Below are positions 6,359-14,164 of a DNA stretch of 14,974 nt, piece by piece. A program made the translations under genes and the position numbers. Position 1 is the stretch's first letter. The number at the start of each line of letters is the position of its first letter. Below the pieces are notes generated by a model. The model worked only from the letters and a program-made list of their open reading frames with translations, was not told the DNA's origin and ran no database searches. The stretch comes from DASPKO01 sp035628055 (GTDB lineage Bacteria; Planctomycetota; Phycisphaerae; Phycisphaerales; UBA1924), in assembly GCA_035628055.1 (NCBI GenBank), contig DASPKO010000043.1, forward strand, positions 1 through 14,974. Direction: 5' to 3'.

Positions 6359-7057
6359 CTAGTGAATGAGGTAGAGGAGCGGGAAGAGGAAGATCCAGAC
6401 GATGTCGACGATGTGCCAGTAGAGCGCGACGCCCTCGACCGCGTTGTAGTGCGTGGGGCCGAAGTGCTGCTTGCGGGCCCGGAACCAGAGCCAGGTGATG
6501 AGCACGATCCCCACCGCGACGTGGGTGGCGTGGATGCCGGTGGCCCCCCAGTAGATGCCCCACCACAGGGGCTCGCTCGGGTTGCTGGGGTTGGGGTACG
6601 AGTAGTACTTGCCCGGGAGCAGGCCCTCGTGCCACTTGTGCGAGTACTCGAAGACGAACTTGATGAGGATGAAGGCCAGGGCGCAGATGTTGGTGATCAT
6701 CAGGTAGGTCTGCAGCGCCCCGTTGCGCCCGAGCTGCGCCGCCCGCACCGCCGAGGCGATGGTGTAGCTCGAGATGAGCAGCACGATGGTGTTGATCAGT
6801 CCCCAGTGCGTATCCAGGTGGTGCGCCCCGCCCCGGAAGGCCTCGGGGTGCAGGTAACGCAGCGTGGCGTACCCGACGAACATGCCCGAGAAGAGCAGCA
6901 CCTCGGTGGAGAGGAAGAGCCAGACCCCGAACTTCACGGCGCTGAACTCGTGCTCGCGGTCGCGGAAGTGCGGGGCCGCGACGTAGCGCTCGTGGTAGGG
7001 GCGGGTGTCCCCCGCGCCGGGGCTCAGGACGTTGCCGTGTGCGTCGATGGTGGTCAT
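6359..7057 (-). CDS. coxC: Cytochrome c oxidase subunit III
   Basis: A 232-residue integral membrane subunit of the haem-copper oxidase, with about five transmembrane helices, as in bacterial forms that lack the first two helices of the mitochondrial protein. Family features seen: KFGVWLFLSTEVLLFSGMF (42-60), HWGLINTIVLLISSYTIASA (84-103), the GIHATHV motif (174-180) followed by a helix, and the closing ALYWHIVDIVWIFLFPLLYL (211-230). The frame is open upstream to 7168, but the ATG at 7057 starts just before the family's N-terminal region and does not intrude into coxA; the RBS is weak (CAGG about seven bases upstream). It lies 74 bases after coxA. Subunit III binds no metal; it stabilises subunit I and its proton uptake. 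Also named ctaE. Identification is firm. Confidence 0.95.
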   Translation of the reverse strand: MTTIDAHGNVLSPGAGDTRPYHERYVAAPHFRDREHEFSAVKFGVWLFLSTEVLLFSGMFVGYATLRYLHPEAFRGGAHHLDTHWGLINTIVLLISSYTIASAVRAAQLGRNGALQTYLMITNICALAFILIKFVFEYSHKWHEGLLPGKYYSYPNPSNPSEPLWWGIYWGATGIHATHVAVGIVLITWLWFRARKQHFGPTHYNAVEGVALYWHIVDIVWIFLFPLLYLIH

Positions 7058-7131
7058 GGGAACCTGGTGCGGAGTGTGGAGGCGCGGGCCGGATGCCCGA
7101 GCGCCGCCCCGGGACGGTGCCGGCGGCCCGG

Positions 7132-8946
7132 CTAGTGCGCGCGCTCCGAGGGGCGCGGGAGCTGCCACTCCCCCGGGCGGGTCTGCGGGGGCAGGACGGT
7201 GTCGTAGTCATACGGGCCGTGCGTCCACACGGGCTCGTGCTCGAAGTTGTGCTCGATGGGCGGGCTGCCGGCGTGGGTCCACTCGAAGGTGAGGCCGCCC
7301 CACGGGTTGGGCTCGGCGGGGCGCCCCGCCACCAGCGAGTGCAGGAACCCGCCGAGGTGGGCCAGGAATCCCGCGAGCAGAACCCAGGACCCCACCGTGC
7401 TCATCTGGTGGAGGACCTGGAACCAGTCGTTGTTGGCGACGTCGTAGCTGGCGTAGCGCCGGGGCATGCCCTGCGTGCCCAGGACGAACTGCGGGAGGAA
7501 GGTGAGGTTGAACCCGATGAAGACCAGCACGAAGCCGAGGCGCCCGACGTTCTCGTTGTACATCTTGCCGAACATCTTGGGCCACCAGTGGTGGATCCCG
7601 CCGACGAAGGCGATGATGGTGCCCCCCATCATGACGTAGTGGAAGTGTGCGACGATGAAGTAGGTGTCGTGCAGGTGCAGGTCGGTCGAGAGGGCCCCCA
7701 GGAAGAGCCCGGTGAGCCCGCCGATCGAGAAGAGGAAGAGGAAGCCCAGGGCATAGAGCATGGGCGTGGTGAGGGCGATCGAGCCCTTGTAGAGCGTCGC
7801 GATCCAGTTGAAGACCTTGACGGCGGTGGGGATCGCGACCAGGAACGTGAGCGCGGAGAAGATCACCGAGGCCACCTCGCCCTGGCTCGTGAAGAGGTGG
7901 TGACCCCACACGATGAAGGCGATGCCGGCGATCGCCAGCGAGCTGAAGGCCACGGCCCGGTACCCGAAGATCTGCTTGCGGGCGTGCACCGCGATCAGCT
8001 CGGAGATGATCGCCATCCCCGGCAGGATCATCACGTAGACCACCGGGTGGCTGTAGAACCAGAAGAAGTGCTGGAAGAGGACCGGGTCGCCCCCCATCCG
8101 CGGGTCGAAGATCCCGATGTGGAACAGCCGCTCGAAGATCAGCAGCGCCAGCGTGATCCCGATCACCGGCGTCGCGAGCACCTGGATGATGCTGGTGGCG
8201 TAGATCCCCCAGACGAACAGGGGCATGTCGAACCAGCCCATGCCGGGGGCGCGCAGCTTGTGCACCGTCACGATGAAGTTCAGCCCCGTGAAGATCGAAC
8301 TGAACCCCAGGATGAACGCCGCCAGGATCATCCAGACCACCTTCAGGTGCCCCGCGTCGGTGATGGTGCTGTAGGGCGTGTAGAACGTCCACCCCGTGTC
8401 CACCCCGCCCATGAGGATCGCCAGGATCGCGAACATCGACCCGACGAGGTAGATGTACCAGCTTGCCAGGTTCAGTTTCGGAAAGGCGACGTCCTTGGCC
8501 CCGAGCATGAGGGGAAGCAGGAAGTTGCCCAGCGAGGCCGGCACGCTCGGGACGATCACCAGGAAGACCATGATGATCCCGTGAAGCGTGAACATCCGGT
8601 TGTAGTTGATGTTCCCGCGGGTGATGTCCTCCCCCTCGCGGAAGAGCTGACCGTGGATGGCCCCGGTGGCGTCCACCGTGGTCGGCGCGAAGAGCTCGAG
8701 GCGGACCGCCAGCGCGGCCATCCCGCCCAGGAAGAACATGAACAGGATCGCCACCAGGTACATCACGCCGATCTTCTTGTGGTCGATCGTCGAGGCCCAG
8801 TCCCAGACGGTGGTCCAGACCCCGCCCTTGGGGGCGAGATAGCTCGCGTGCGCGTGCTCGTGCCCGTGCGGCCCGTGCCCGTGCGGGTCATGCCCGTGGG
8901 CCCCGGCCCCGTCGTGCCGATCCCGGTTGTGCTCGTCGTGTGCCAT
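7132..8946 (-). CDS. coxA: Cytochrome c oxidase subunit I, A2-type haem-copper oxidase, with His-rich N-terminus
   Basis: A 604-residue catalytic subunit, about twelve helices, reducing O2 to water at the haem a3-CuB site and pumping protons. Ligands by family position: His122 (TLHG) and His436 for haem a, His434 for haem a3 (HDTYFIVAHFHYV, 426-438), and CuB by His300 (YSHPVVY, 298-304), His349 and His350 (WGHHLFT). Tyr304 is the crosslinked tyrosine; Asp152 (GAKD) opens the D-channel and Lys377 (AVKVFNW) the K-channel. The pump glutamate of A1 enzymes (GHPEVY) is replaced: the YSHPxV signature marks the A2 subtype known from Thermus and Rhodothermus caa3. Residues 1-33 contain eleven His in DPHGHGPHGHEHAHAS-like repeats, well beyond the family core. 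The ATG at 8946 has AGAAGG close upstream. It follows coxB after 85 bases containing two hairpins. Also named ctaD. Confidence 0.97.
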   Translation of the reverse strand: MAHDEHNRDRHDGAGAHGHDPHGHGPHGHEHAHASYLAPKGGVWTTVWDWASTIDHKKIGVMYLVAILFMFFLGGMAALAVRLELFAPTTVDATGAIHGQLFREGEDITRGNINYNRMFTLHGIIMVFLVIVPSVPASLGNFLLPLMLGAKDVAFPKLNLASWYIYLVGSMFAILAILMGGVDTGWTFYTPYSTITDAGHLKVVWMILAAFILGFSSIFTGLNFIVTVHKLRAPGMGWFDMPLFVWGIYATSIIQVLATPVIGITLALLIFERLFHIGIFDPRMGGDPVLFQHFFWFYSHPVVYVMILPGMAIISELIAVHARKQIFGYRAVAFSSLAIAGIAFIVWGHHLFTSQGEVASVIFSALTFLVAIPTAVKVFNWIATLYKGSIALTTPMLYALGFLFLFSIGGLTGLFLGALSTDLHLHDTYFIVAHFHYVMMGGTIIAFVGGIHHWWPKMFGKMYNENVGRLGFVLVFIGFNLTFLPQFVLGTQGMPRRYASYDVANNDWFQVLHQMSTVGSWVLLAGFLAHLGGFLHSLVAGRPAEPNPWGGLTFEWTHAGSPPIEHNFEHEPVWTHGPYDYDTVLPPQTRPGEWQLPRPSERAH

Positions 8947-8967
8947 GCGCCTTCTTTCCGGAAGCAA

Positions 8968-8984
8968 CAGGCCGCCGTGGCCTG
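8968..8984 (-). other. Hairpin before coxA (second of two)
   Basis: Stem CAGGCC/GGCCTG, 6 bp perfect, loop of five bases, about 21 bases upstream of the coxA ATG. It lies just before the coxA RBS and could affect translation initiation or mRNA end stability. Confidence 0.4.
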
Positions 8985-9002
8985 GAAAACTCGGGTACTC
9001 GG

Positions 9003-9026
9003 CCGGGGACGCCCGCTCGTCCCCGG
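9003..9026 (-). other. Strong hairpin between coxB and coxA
   Basis: A perfect 9-bp stem CCGGGGACG/CGTCCCCGG with a six-base loop, starting 5 bases after the coxB stop. On the transcribed strand a TTTT follows about 14 bases later, too far for a canonical terminator. It could be a leaky attenuator or a 3'-end stabiliser that separates coxB from coxA expression. Confidence 0.45.
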
Positions 9027-9031
9027 GCTAT

Positions 9032-10303
9032 TCAATGCCGCGAGCCCGGTGGCTGGGTCGGCTGGTTCTGGGGCCGGGGCTGGGTTCCGGGCTGGACCTG
9101 CGGCTGATCGCCCGGGACCGGCCTGACCCCGGGAGCCCCGGGCGGCGATTCGCCCGCAGGGTGCTCACCGGGCGTCGCGCCCGGCTGGCGGCCCCCCGAG
9201 GCCGCGTCGGATTCTTCCGGCACGATGAGCGTCCCCTGGGGACCGGTGCCGCCCGTCCCGGTGCCGCCCCGGTCCGAGAGCGTCTTCATGAACGCGATCA
9301 GGTCGTCGAGCTTGGGCTGATCGATGATCCCCTGGAAGGAGTTCATGGCCGAGGGGGGCCCGAAGCCGCGATGGACCTTGGCCTGGGGCGAATAGATGGA
9401 CTCGCGGATGTAGTTCTCGTCCGCGACCACCTCGGACCCGTCGGCCATGGGGCGGGGATACCCGAACATGTTCTTCCACGTGGGGCCCGTGCTCGCCAGC
9501 CCGCTCACGGTGTGGCAGGCGTTGCACCCGTAGCGCTTGAAGTAGAACTCGCCGCGCTCGTGCGGCATGGCTTTGGGGTCGACCTCGACCATCCTGCGGT
9601 ACTGGGCCGCAAACTCCTCCACGTCCACGACCCGGACCAGCGCCGCCATCTCCGAGTGCTTGTCCCCGCAGTACTCGGCGCAGTAGACGACGTGCTCGCC
9701 GGGGTTCTCCGGCGTGAAGGTCATGCTGGTGTAGCGGTTGGGGAAGACGTCCATCTTGGTGCGCATCGCCGGGATGTAGAAGCTGTGGATCACGTCGGTG
9801 GACTGCATCACCAGCTTCACGGGGCGGCCGGCGGGGACGTAGATGACCGGGGATTCGAGGACGTTCCCCACGGGCACGAAATCGCGCGGGGTGCCCCCGT
9901 GGGGATACTGGATCAGCCAGTTCCAGCGCTGCCCCGTGACGCTGATCTCCAGCGACCCCGGGCTCGAGGCGAGCTTCTTGACGTACCCGTGGAAGCCCCA
10001 GAAGAAGATCACCACCATCACCAGCAGCGGGATGATCGACCAGGCGAGCTCCAGCGGGGTGTTGTGGGCGGCGCTCACCTGGTACCCCGGGCCCCCGCGC
10101 CGGTAGCGCACCACGAAGATCACCATCAGGCCCATCAGGAGCACGAACGAGGCCAGGCAGACCCACAGGATGAACATGTAGAGCGCGTCGGTGTCGCGCC
10201 CCACCTCGGAGTTGGCGCCGGTGCGGAACCAGAACCGCCCCATGGCCGACAGGTCGAGCATCGGCGGGCGTTCCAGCAGGCTTGTCACGAGCGGCTGCAT
10301 CAT
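9032..10303 (-). CDS. coxB: Cytochrome c oxidase subunit II with CuA site and fused cytochrome c domain (caa3 type)
   Basis: A 423-residue electron-entry subunit. Two helices (about 41-66 and 83-104) form the hairpin anchoring the periplasmic cupredoxin. The CuA ligands are His173 (VIHSFYIP), Cys208, Cys212, His216 and Met219 in CAEYCGDKHSEM, with the backbone carbonyl of Glu210. Then a mono-haem cytochrome c domain: CNACH at 260-264, with Met320 (SAMNSFQG) as probable distal ligand. An unusual Gly/Pro/Gln-rich tail follows (about 345-423). An in-frame ATG at 10318 overlaps the upstream TGA, but lacks an RBS; GAGGA at 10312-10316 lies 8 bases before 10303, which is therefore preferred. It receives electrons from ActE haem or a soluble cytochrome and passes them via CuA to CoxA. 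Also named ctaC. Confidence 0.96.
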   Translation of the reverse strand: MMQPLVTSLLERPPMLDLSAMGRFWFRTGANSEVGRDTDALYMFILWVCLASFVLLMGLMVIFVVRYRRGGPGYQVSAAHNTPLELAWSIIPLLVMVVIFFWGFHGYVKKLASSPGSLEISVTGQRWNWLIQYPHGGTPRDFVPVGNVLESPVIYVPAGRPVKLVMQSTDVIHSFYIPAMRTKMDVFPNRYTSMTFTPENPGEHVVYCAEYCGDKHSEMAALVRVVDVEEFAAQYRRMVEVDPKAMPHERGEFYFKRYGCNACHTVSGLASTGPTWKNMFGYPRPMADGSEVVADENYIRESIYSPQAKVHRGFGPPSAMNSFQGIIDQPKLDDLIAFMKTLSDRGGTGTGGTGPQGTLIVPEESDAASGGRQPGATPGEHPAGESPPGAPGVRPVPGDQPQVQPGTQPRPQNQPTQPPGSRH

Positions 10304-10311
10304 CGATCCCG

Positions 10312-10316
10312 TCCTC
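10312..10316 (-). promoter_or_regulatory. Ribosome binding site that fixes the coxB start
   Basis: GAGGA on the minus strand, 8 bases before ATG at 10303 and overlapping the end of the SCO gene. The alternative coupled ATG at 10318 has no RBS. Only the first five residues are in question. Confidence 0.55.
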
Positions 10317-11220
10317 ATGAGGTTCGCGTCACCCTCGGCACCGCCAGCACCCCGCCCCCGCCCTCCACGCCGAGCCCCCGCCGGCGCCGCTCGCGCACGA
10401 GCAGCCCGCCGATCAGCCCCGCCAGGGCGAGCAGGGTCAGGGCGCCCCCCGCCTGCATCACCCGCACCGCTTGGAGGACGTACGCCCCGGCCGCCGGGTC
10501 GTAGTGGTAACACCAGAGCGTGAAGCTGTCGAAGACCGTGCCGACCTTTCCCTGCCCCGCCTCCACCAGCGCCAGGCGGAGGTCCCGCGGCACGAACCAG
10601 CCGTGGTCGTCACCCTGTGTCGTGTTGATCGCCCGCGACAGCTTCCCCTGCGGCGTGACGACGTAGATCACGGTGCCGTGCGCAAACTCGCCCGACTCCG
10701 GCAGGTAGCGGTAGGGAAAGCCGAGGGCGTCGGCCAGGGCGCGGGCATCGGCGGCGGTCCCGGTGAGCACGTGGAAGCCGTTCCGCACCGCCTGGCTCAC
10801 CGTGCGCTTGGGAGGGTCGGCCCACTCGATCAGCGCCTCGTTCTTCTCGCGTTCGGCGTCCAGCGGGCCGTCGCGCTCGTCGAAGCTCACGAAGACCGCG
10901 TGATAGTCCGTGCCCGGCGCCAGGCCCGTGCCCGAGAGCGCCTGGACGGTCTCCTGGCGGAGCTTCGGGCAGAGGATCGGGCAGCGGAAGTACATCATCT
11001 GGACGACCAGCGGGCGGCCGTCCCCGAGCAGGTCGCGGAGACGCACGTCGGTGCCGCGCGCATTCTTGAAGACCAGGTCGAGGGGGAGCGTCTGGCCGAT
11101 GCGGTTGCGCAGCTCCAGCCCGCGGGCCTGCTCCGGCACTTCTTTCATGATGACCTGGGCCGGCGCCGGCGCCGCGACCGCCAGGACGAGAGCCCCCGCC
11201 GCGAGCACGGCGCGCGCCAT
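10315..11220 (-). CDS. SCO1/SenC-family copper chaperone for the CuA centre, with C-terminal helix
   Basis: A 301-residue exported thioredoxin-fold protein that delivers copper to, or keeps reduced, the CuA cysteines of CoxB, encoded immediately downstream. Seen: a signal peptide (about 1-21, ending AAPAPAQ), the thioredoxin-like core from about residue 46, the copper-binding CPILC pair (Cys80, Cys84) with YFRC before it, and the matching copper-ligand His181 in EFAHGTVIYV. After the SCO domain comes DSFTLWCYHYDP (231-242) with Cys237 and His239, followed by a transmembrane helix at about 256-276 and a short basic tail. This C-terminal module with CYHYDPxxGxY is found in an extended SCO subfamily and would attach the chaperone to the membrane. 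ATG at 11220 has GGAG four bases upstream. The gap to the previous gene is 56 bases. The final TGA overlaps a possible coxB ATG (ATGA). Confidence 0.9.
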   Translation of the reverse strand: MARAVLAAGALVLAVAAPAPAQVIMKEVPEQARGLELRNRIGQTLPLDLVFKNARGTDVRLRDLLGDGRPLVVQMMYFRCPILCPKLRQETVQALSGTGLAPGTDYHAVFVSFDERDGPLDAEREKNEALIEWADPPKRTVSQAVRNGFHVLTGTAADARALADALGFPYRYLPESGEFAHGTVIYVVTPQGKLSRAINTTQGDDHGWFVPRDLRLALVEAGQGKVGTVFDSFTLWCYHYDPAAGAYVLQAVRVMQAGGALTLLALAGLIGGLLVRERRRRGLGVEGGGGVLAVPRVTRTS

Positions 11221-11276
11221 GGCGCTCCGGCGCGGGGCCGGCGCTGCGGCACGGTCGAGCTGGCGCCGGGCCCGGA

Positions 11277-11840
11277 TCAGCGGCGGTCCTCCGGCACGGG
11301 GTGATCGGGGCGGCGCGTGGGGGGCGTCACGGCGCCCGGAGCGTGGGCGGGGCTCGTGCCCGGCGCGGTGGGACTCGCCCCGCTCCGATCGGGCTGGCCG
11401 GGCGGACCCGGATGGCTCGGGTTCACGGGCCCGCCGGCGGGCGCCGGCCCGGCCCGACCGCCCTGGGCGTACCGGGCGACCACCGCGCGCTTGCCGAGCG
11501 CCAGCGGGAGCTGCACGTGCTCGTGGTCGGTCCAGACGTAGCCGCGCTCCAGGGCCGCCAGCGACTCGGTGCGGACGCGCACGACGTCGGCCTCGAAGGG
11601 GTAGCGCTCGGCGACCTCGACCTCGTTGACCGTGTACCACATGTAGTAGCCGTACACGATCACGCAGGTCAGGACCACGGCCAAAAACGAGACGAGGCCG
11701 ACGAACATCACCAGCCGAGGGTTGGCGACCTCTCCGTGCGCCGCCTGGGGGCGCTCCTCGCTGGCGGTGTGCAGGTGCCACGCGTCGGGCGCCTCGTGCA
11801 ACTCGGGGGTATGCGCGTCGGGATGGGGCTTGTGGACCAT
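11277..11840 (-). CDS. Unknown small membrane protein of the ACIII-caa3 operon
   Basis: A 187-residue protein with one transmembrane helix. Residues 1-40 are hydrophilic and His-rich (VHKPHPDAHTPELHEAP, DAWHLH). The helix spans about 43-67 (FVGLVSFLAVVLTCVIVYGYYMW region) and is followed by a conserved-looking segment of about 50 residues: NEVEVAERYPFEAD (72-85), LAALERGYVWTDHEHVQLPL (95-114) and GKRAVVARYAQ (116-126). The remainder (127-187) is a Pro/Gly/Ser/Thr-rich tail. No haem or metal motif with certain function is visible. Its place between actF and the SCO gene, with RBS GGGAG seven bases from the ATG and only 25 bases after the actF stop, suggests a small structural or assembly subunit of the supercomplex. 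I cannot assign a function; a regulatory role on electron transfer is also possible. Confidence 0.75.
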   Translation of the reverse strand: MVHKPHPDAHTPELHEAPDAWHLHTASEERPQAAHGEVANPRLVMFVGLVSFLAVVLTCVIVYGYYMWYTVNEVEVAERYPFEADVVRVRTESLAALERGYVWTDHEHVQLPLALGKRAVVARYAQGGRAGPAPAGGPVNPSHPGPPGQPDRSGASPTAPGTSPAHAPGAVTPPTRRPDHPVPEDRR

Positions 11841-11865
11841 GCGGTGCTCCCGGCCGAGCGGCCTC

Positions 11866-13179
11866 CTACACGTAGTTCCGGTGCTCGAGCGCCTCGCCCA
11901 GGCGCGGGTCGTTCACGGGGATGAGGGGCGCCGCGGCCAGCCGCCGGGCGTACACGCCCAGGAAGACCAGCACCGGTCCGAGCACTCCCGCGACGTCGAG
12001 CAGGGGCTCGAAGCCGACGCTCGGCGTGCCCGCCTGGCCGAGGCCGGGCTTGTAGACCTCCGGACGGATGATGAAGACGAGGTCGAGCGCGTGCATGAAG
12101 AGGATCCACGCGGCCGCGGCCCCGATCAGGAGGATGCGGCGCTTGGAGTTCCGCCAGAGCAGGAAGAGGAAGGGGAGGGCGAAGTGCCCCACGCAGAGGG
12201 CGACCGCCAGGTTCTGCCACCCGTGGTGCTTGCGGAGCACGTACCAGCTCGTCTCCTCGGGGATGTTCGAGTACCAGATGAGGAAGTACTGGCTGAAGGA
12301 GATGTACGCCCAGAAGATGGTGAACGCCAGCATCAGCTTGCCGAGGTCGTGCAGGTGCTCGTCGGTCACGAGGCCCTCGAGCTTGCCGTAGTAGCGCAGC
12401 TTGGCCGCGGTGAGCACGCACAGGGCCGTCGCCGCCAGGGCCGAGCCGGCGAAGATGTAGACCCCCCACATCGTCGAATAGAAGTGCGGGTCGAGGCTCA
12501 TGGCCCAGTCGTACCCCGCGAAGGCCGTGGTCAGGGCCAGCAGCACCAGGCCGATCGACGAGAGCCGGCGGGCCCGCGCCGTGAGCCAGCGGTCGCCGGT
12601 GCGGTCCTGCTCCCGGCTGTAGGCCAGCAGCCGCCACGAGAGGAAGATCCACACCGCGAAGTACAGGGCGGCGCGGAACAGGAAGAAGGGCGTGTTCAGA
12701 TAGGGCGACTTGTGATCGATCAGGGGGTCGTAAAGAGGCGAGGCGTGGTCGCGGAGCCCCGGCTCCATCCAGCGCTCGAAGAGCACGCCGTGGTTCGCCA
12801 GCTCGATCACCAGCACCGGGAGCAGCAGCACGAGGCAGACCGGGAAGAGGCTGGCGGCGTTCTCCAGCAGGCGCCGGACCGTGACCGACCAGCCCGCGTT
12901 GAACTGGTGCATGATCATGACCAGCGCCAGCGACCCGATCGCCAGGCTCAGCGTGTAGAGCACGCCCACGTGGTAGGCCGCGAGCGCGTGCTTGAGGTTG
13001 GCGCCGGTGAGCCCGTAGATCGCGGTGACGATGATCGCGGCGGCCCCGAGGACCAGCAGCAGCCCGGGAACGGCGCCGGCCCAGGCCGCCGGGGCCGTGA
13101 TCGTCGCCGGCTCGATCCTCCAGCGGGCCTCCCCGGCGTGCGCCGGTCCGTGCGGGCCCTGGGCGGCGAGCTGGCTCAT
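11866..13179 (-). CDS. actF: Alternative complex III subunit ActF (NrfD-like quinol:cytochrome c oxidoreductase membrane subunit)
   Basis: A 437-residue polytopic membrane subunit of alternative complex III, about ten helices in the expected pattern, which pairs with ActC in the membrane part of the complex. ActF-typical blocks: GLTGANLKHALAAYHVGVLY region (57-76), DWAMSLDPHFYSTMWG (224-239), AFTIFWAYISFSQYFLIWYS (285-304), NIPEETSWY (305-313) and ALDLVFIIRPEVY (364-376). Length is normal. The N-terminal ~30 residues are hydrophilic with GPHGPAHAG. The frame runs open upstream through actE's opposite frame to 14070, but the start is the ATG at 13179, which overlaps the actE stop as ATGA and implies coupled translation. 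In the known complexes ActF is structurally like ActC, but the quinol site is normally assigned to ActC. Identification is firm. Confidence 0.95.
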   Translation of the reverse strand: MSQLAAQGPHGPAHAGEARWRIEPATITAPAAWAGAVPGLLLVLGAAAIIVTAIYGLTGANLKHALAAYHVGVLYTLSLAIGSLALVMIMHQFNAGWSVTVRRLLENAASLFPVCLVLLLPVLVIELANHGVLFERWMEPGLRDHASPLYDPLIDHKSPYLNTPFFLFRAALYFAVWIFLSWRLLAYSREQDRTGDRWLTARARRLSSIGLVLLALTTAFAGYDWAMSLDPHFYSTMWGVYIFAGSALAATALCVLTAAKLRYYGKLEGLVTDEHLHDLGKLMLAFTIFWAYISFSQYFLIWYSNIPEETSWYVLRKHHGWQNLAVALCVGHFALPFLFLLWRNSKRRILLIGAAAAWILFMHALDLVFIIRPEVYKPGLGQAGTPSVGFEPLLDVAGVLGPVLVFLGVYARRLAAAPLIPVNDPRLGEALEHRNYV

Positions 13180-14093
13180 CGGTGACCCCCCTGGCTGTCC
13201 GGGGCGCCGCCCCGGTCGACCGGGCTGGGCGTCTCGGTGGGCTGGCTCCGGCGCTGGTTCGACGACGGGTCCTGGTTGGCCGGTGTCGGGCTGGCGCCCA
13301 TGGAGGAGCTGTCCGCCTCGGGCTGCGGCGCGGCCGCCGGGGGCGTGGGCCGCGTCGCCTCGAGCCGCGCCCGCAGCTCCGCGGGAACGTCGTCCAGGGA
13401 CGTGGTCCAGGACGATTGCAGCACGCGGACGTAGGCGACGATGGCCCAGGCGTCGGCCTCGCTGATGGCGTGCCCGTACGGCGGCATCTTCATGGCCCCG
13501 GTCTGGTCGAAGAGCCCGTGGCGGATGACGTCGAAGATGTGGCCGTCGGTCCCCGTGTGCAGCGTCGGATCCATGAACTTGGGGTCGTGGAAGTTCGCCG
13601 GGAACGAGGACCACCGCTCCCCGACCATGCCGCGCCCGTTGCCCTGGTACCCGTGGCAGACCGAGCAGTAGATGTTGAAGCGCTCCTGCCCGCGCTCGAT
13701 CGAGGCCGCGACGGTGTCGGCCGCCGAGCCGGCGCGCGGCGCGATCACGCCGAAGGCCGCCGCCGGGATCACCGGCACGGGCGCTCCCCCCGCGTCCATG
13801 CCCGTCCAGAACTCCGCGGGCAAGTCCGCCCGGGCGAAGGTGACGTTGAAGGCCGGGTCGGCGTGGTTCCCCCAGGACACGGTCCCAGGGAGCGCCGGGC
13901 GCATGGTCCGCCCGTCCTCGTAAAAGACGGTCTGCGCCTGCGGCTTCCACTTGGGCGAGTCGTCCATGTCCGGGAAGAACTGCCGCGGGGGCTGGTCCGA
14001 GCGCTCGCCCCGGCACCCCGCGGAGGCGACCGCCATGGCCGCGGCCCCGAGGCCGGCCGCCAGCCCGCACATGCTCCGAAGATCTCGCTTCAT
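13176..14093 (-). CDS. actE: ActE, mono-haem cytochrome c lipoprotein of alternative complex III
   Basis: A 305-residue periplasmic cytochrome c that passes electrons out of alternative complex III. The signal (1-26) ends with a lipobox-like SAGC (Cys27); Ser at -3 is less usual than Leu, so lipidation is probable but not certain. KPQAQTVFYEDGRTMRPALPGTVSWG region (50-75) is the family segment preceding the haem domain. The haem site is CSVCH at 143-147, with Met203 in MKMPPYGH as probable distal ligand and RGQERFNIY before it. Residues after about 245 form a Pro/Ser/Thr/Gln-rich tail that ActE normally lacks. A longer reading from ATG 14168 overlaps the actD stop, but it would put 25 charged residues before the signal peptide, so 14093 is chosen. 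Its stop overlaps actF (ATGA). Confidence 0.93.
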   Translation of the reverse strand: MKRDLRSMCGLAAGLGAAAMAVASAGCRGERSDQPPRQFFPDMDDSPKWKPQAQTVFYEDGRTMRPALPGTVSWGNHADPAFNVTFARADLPAEFWTGMDAGGAPVPVIPAAAFGVIAPRAGSAADTVAASIERGQERFNIYCSVCHGYQGNGRGMVGERWSSFPANFHDPKFMDPTLHTGTDGHIFDVIRHGLFDQTGAMKMPPYGHAISEADAWAIVAYVRVLQSSWTTSLDDVPAELRARLEATRPTPPAAAPQPEADSSSMGASPTPANQDPSSNQRRSQPTETPSPVDRGGAPDSQGGHR

Positions 14094-14164
14094 GCCCGTG
14101 CCGTCCCGATCTCCCGCCCCGTCCCCGCCGACCTCGTCCCGCCCGGCTCCTGGCTCCGCGGGCC

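Noticed and set aside
5409..7211. Upstream extension of the 4518-5408 minus-strand frame to 7211
   Set aside because: It lies out of frame over subunit IV and coxC and gives Arg/Pro/His-rich nonsense; only the part from TTG 5408 looks like a protein.
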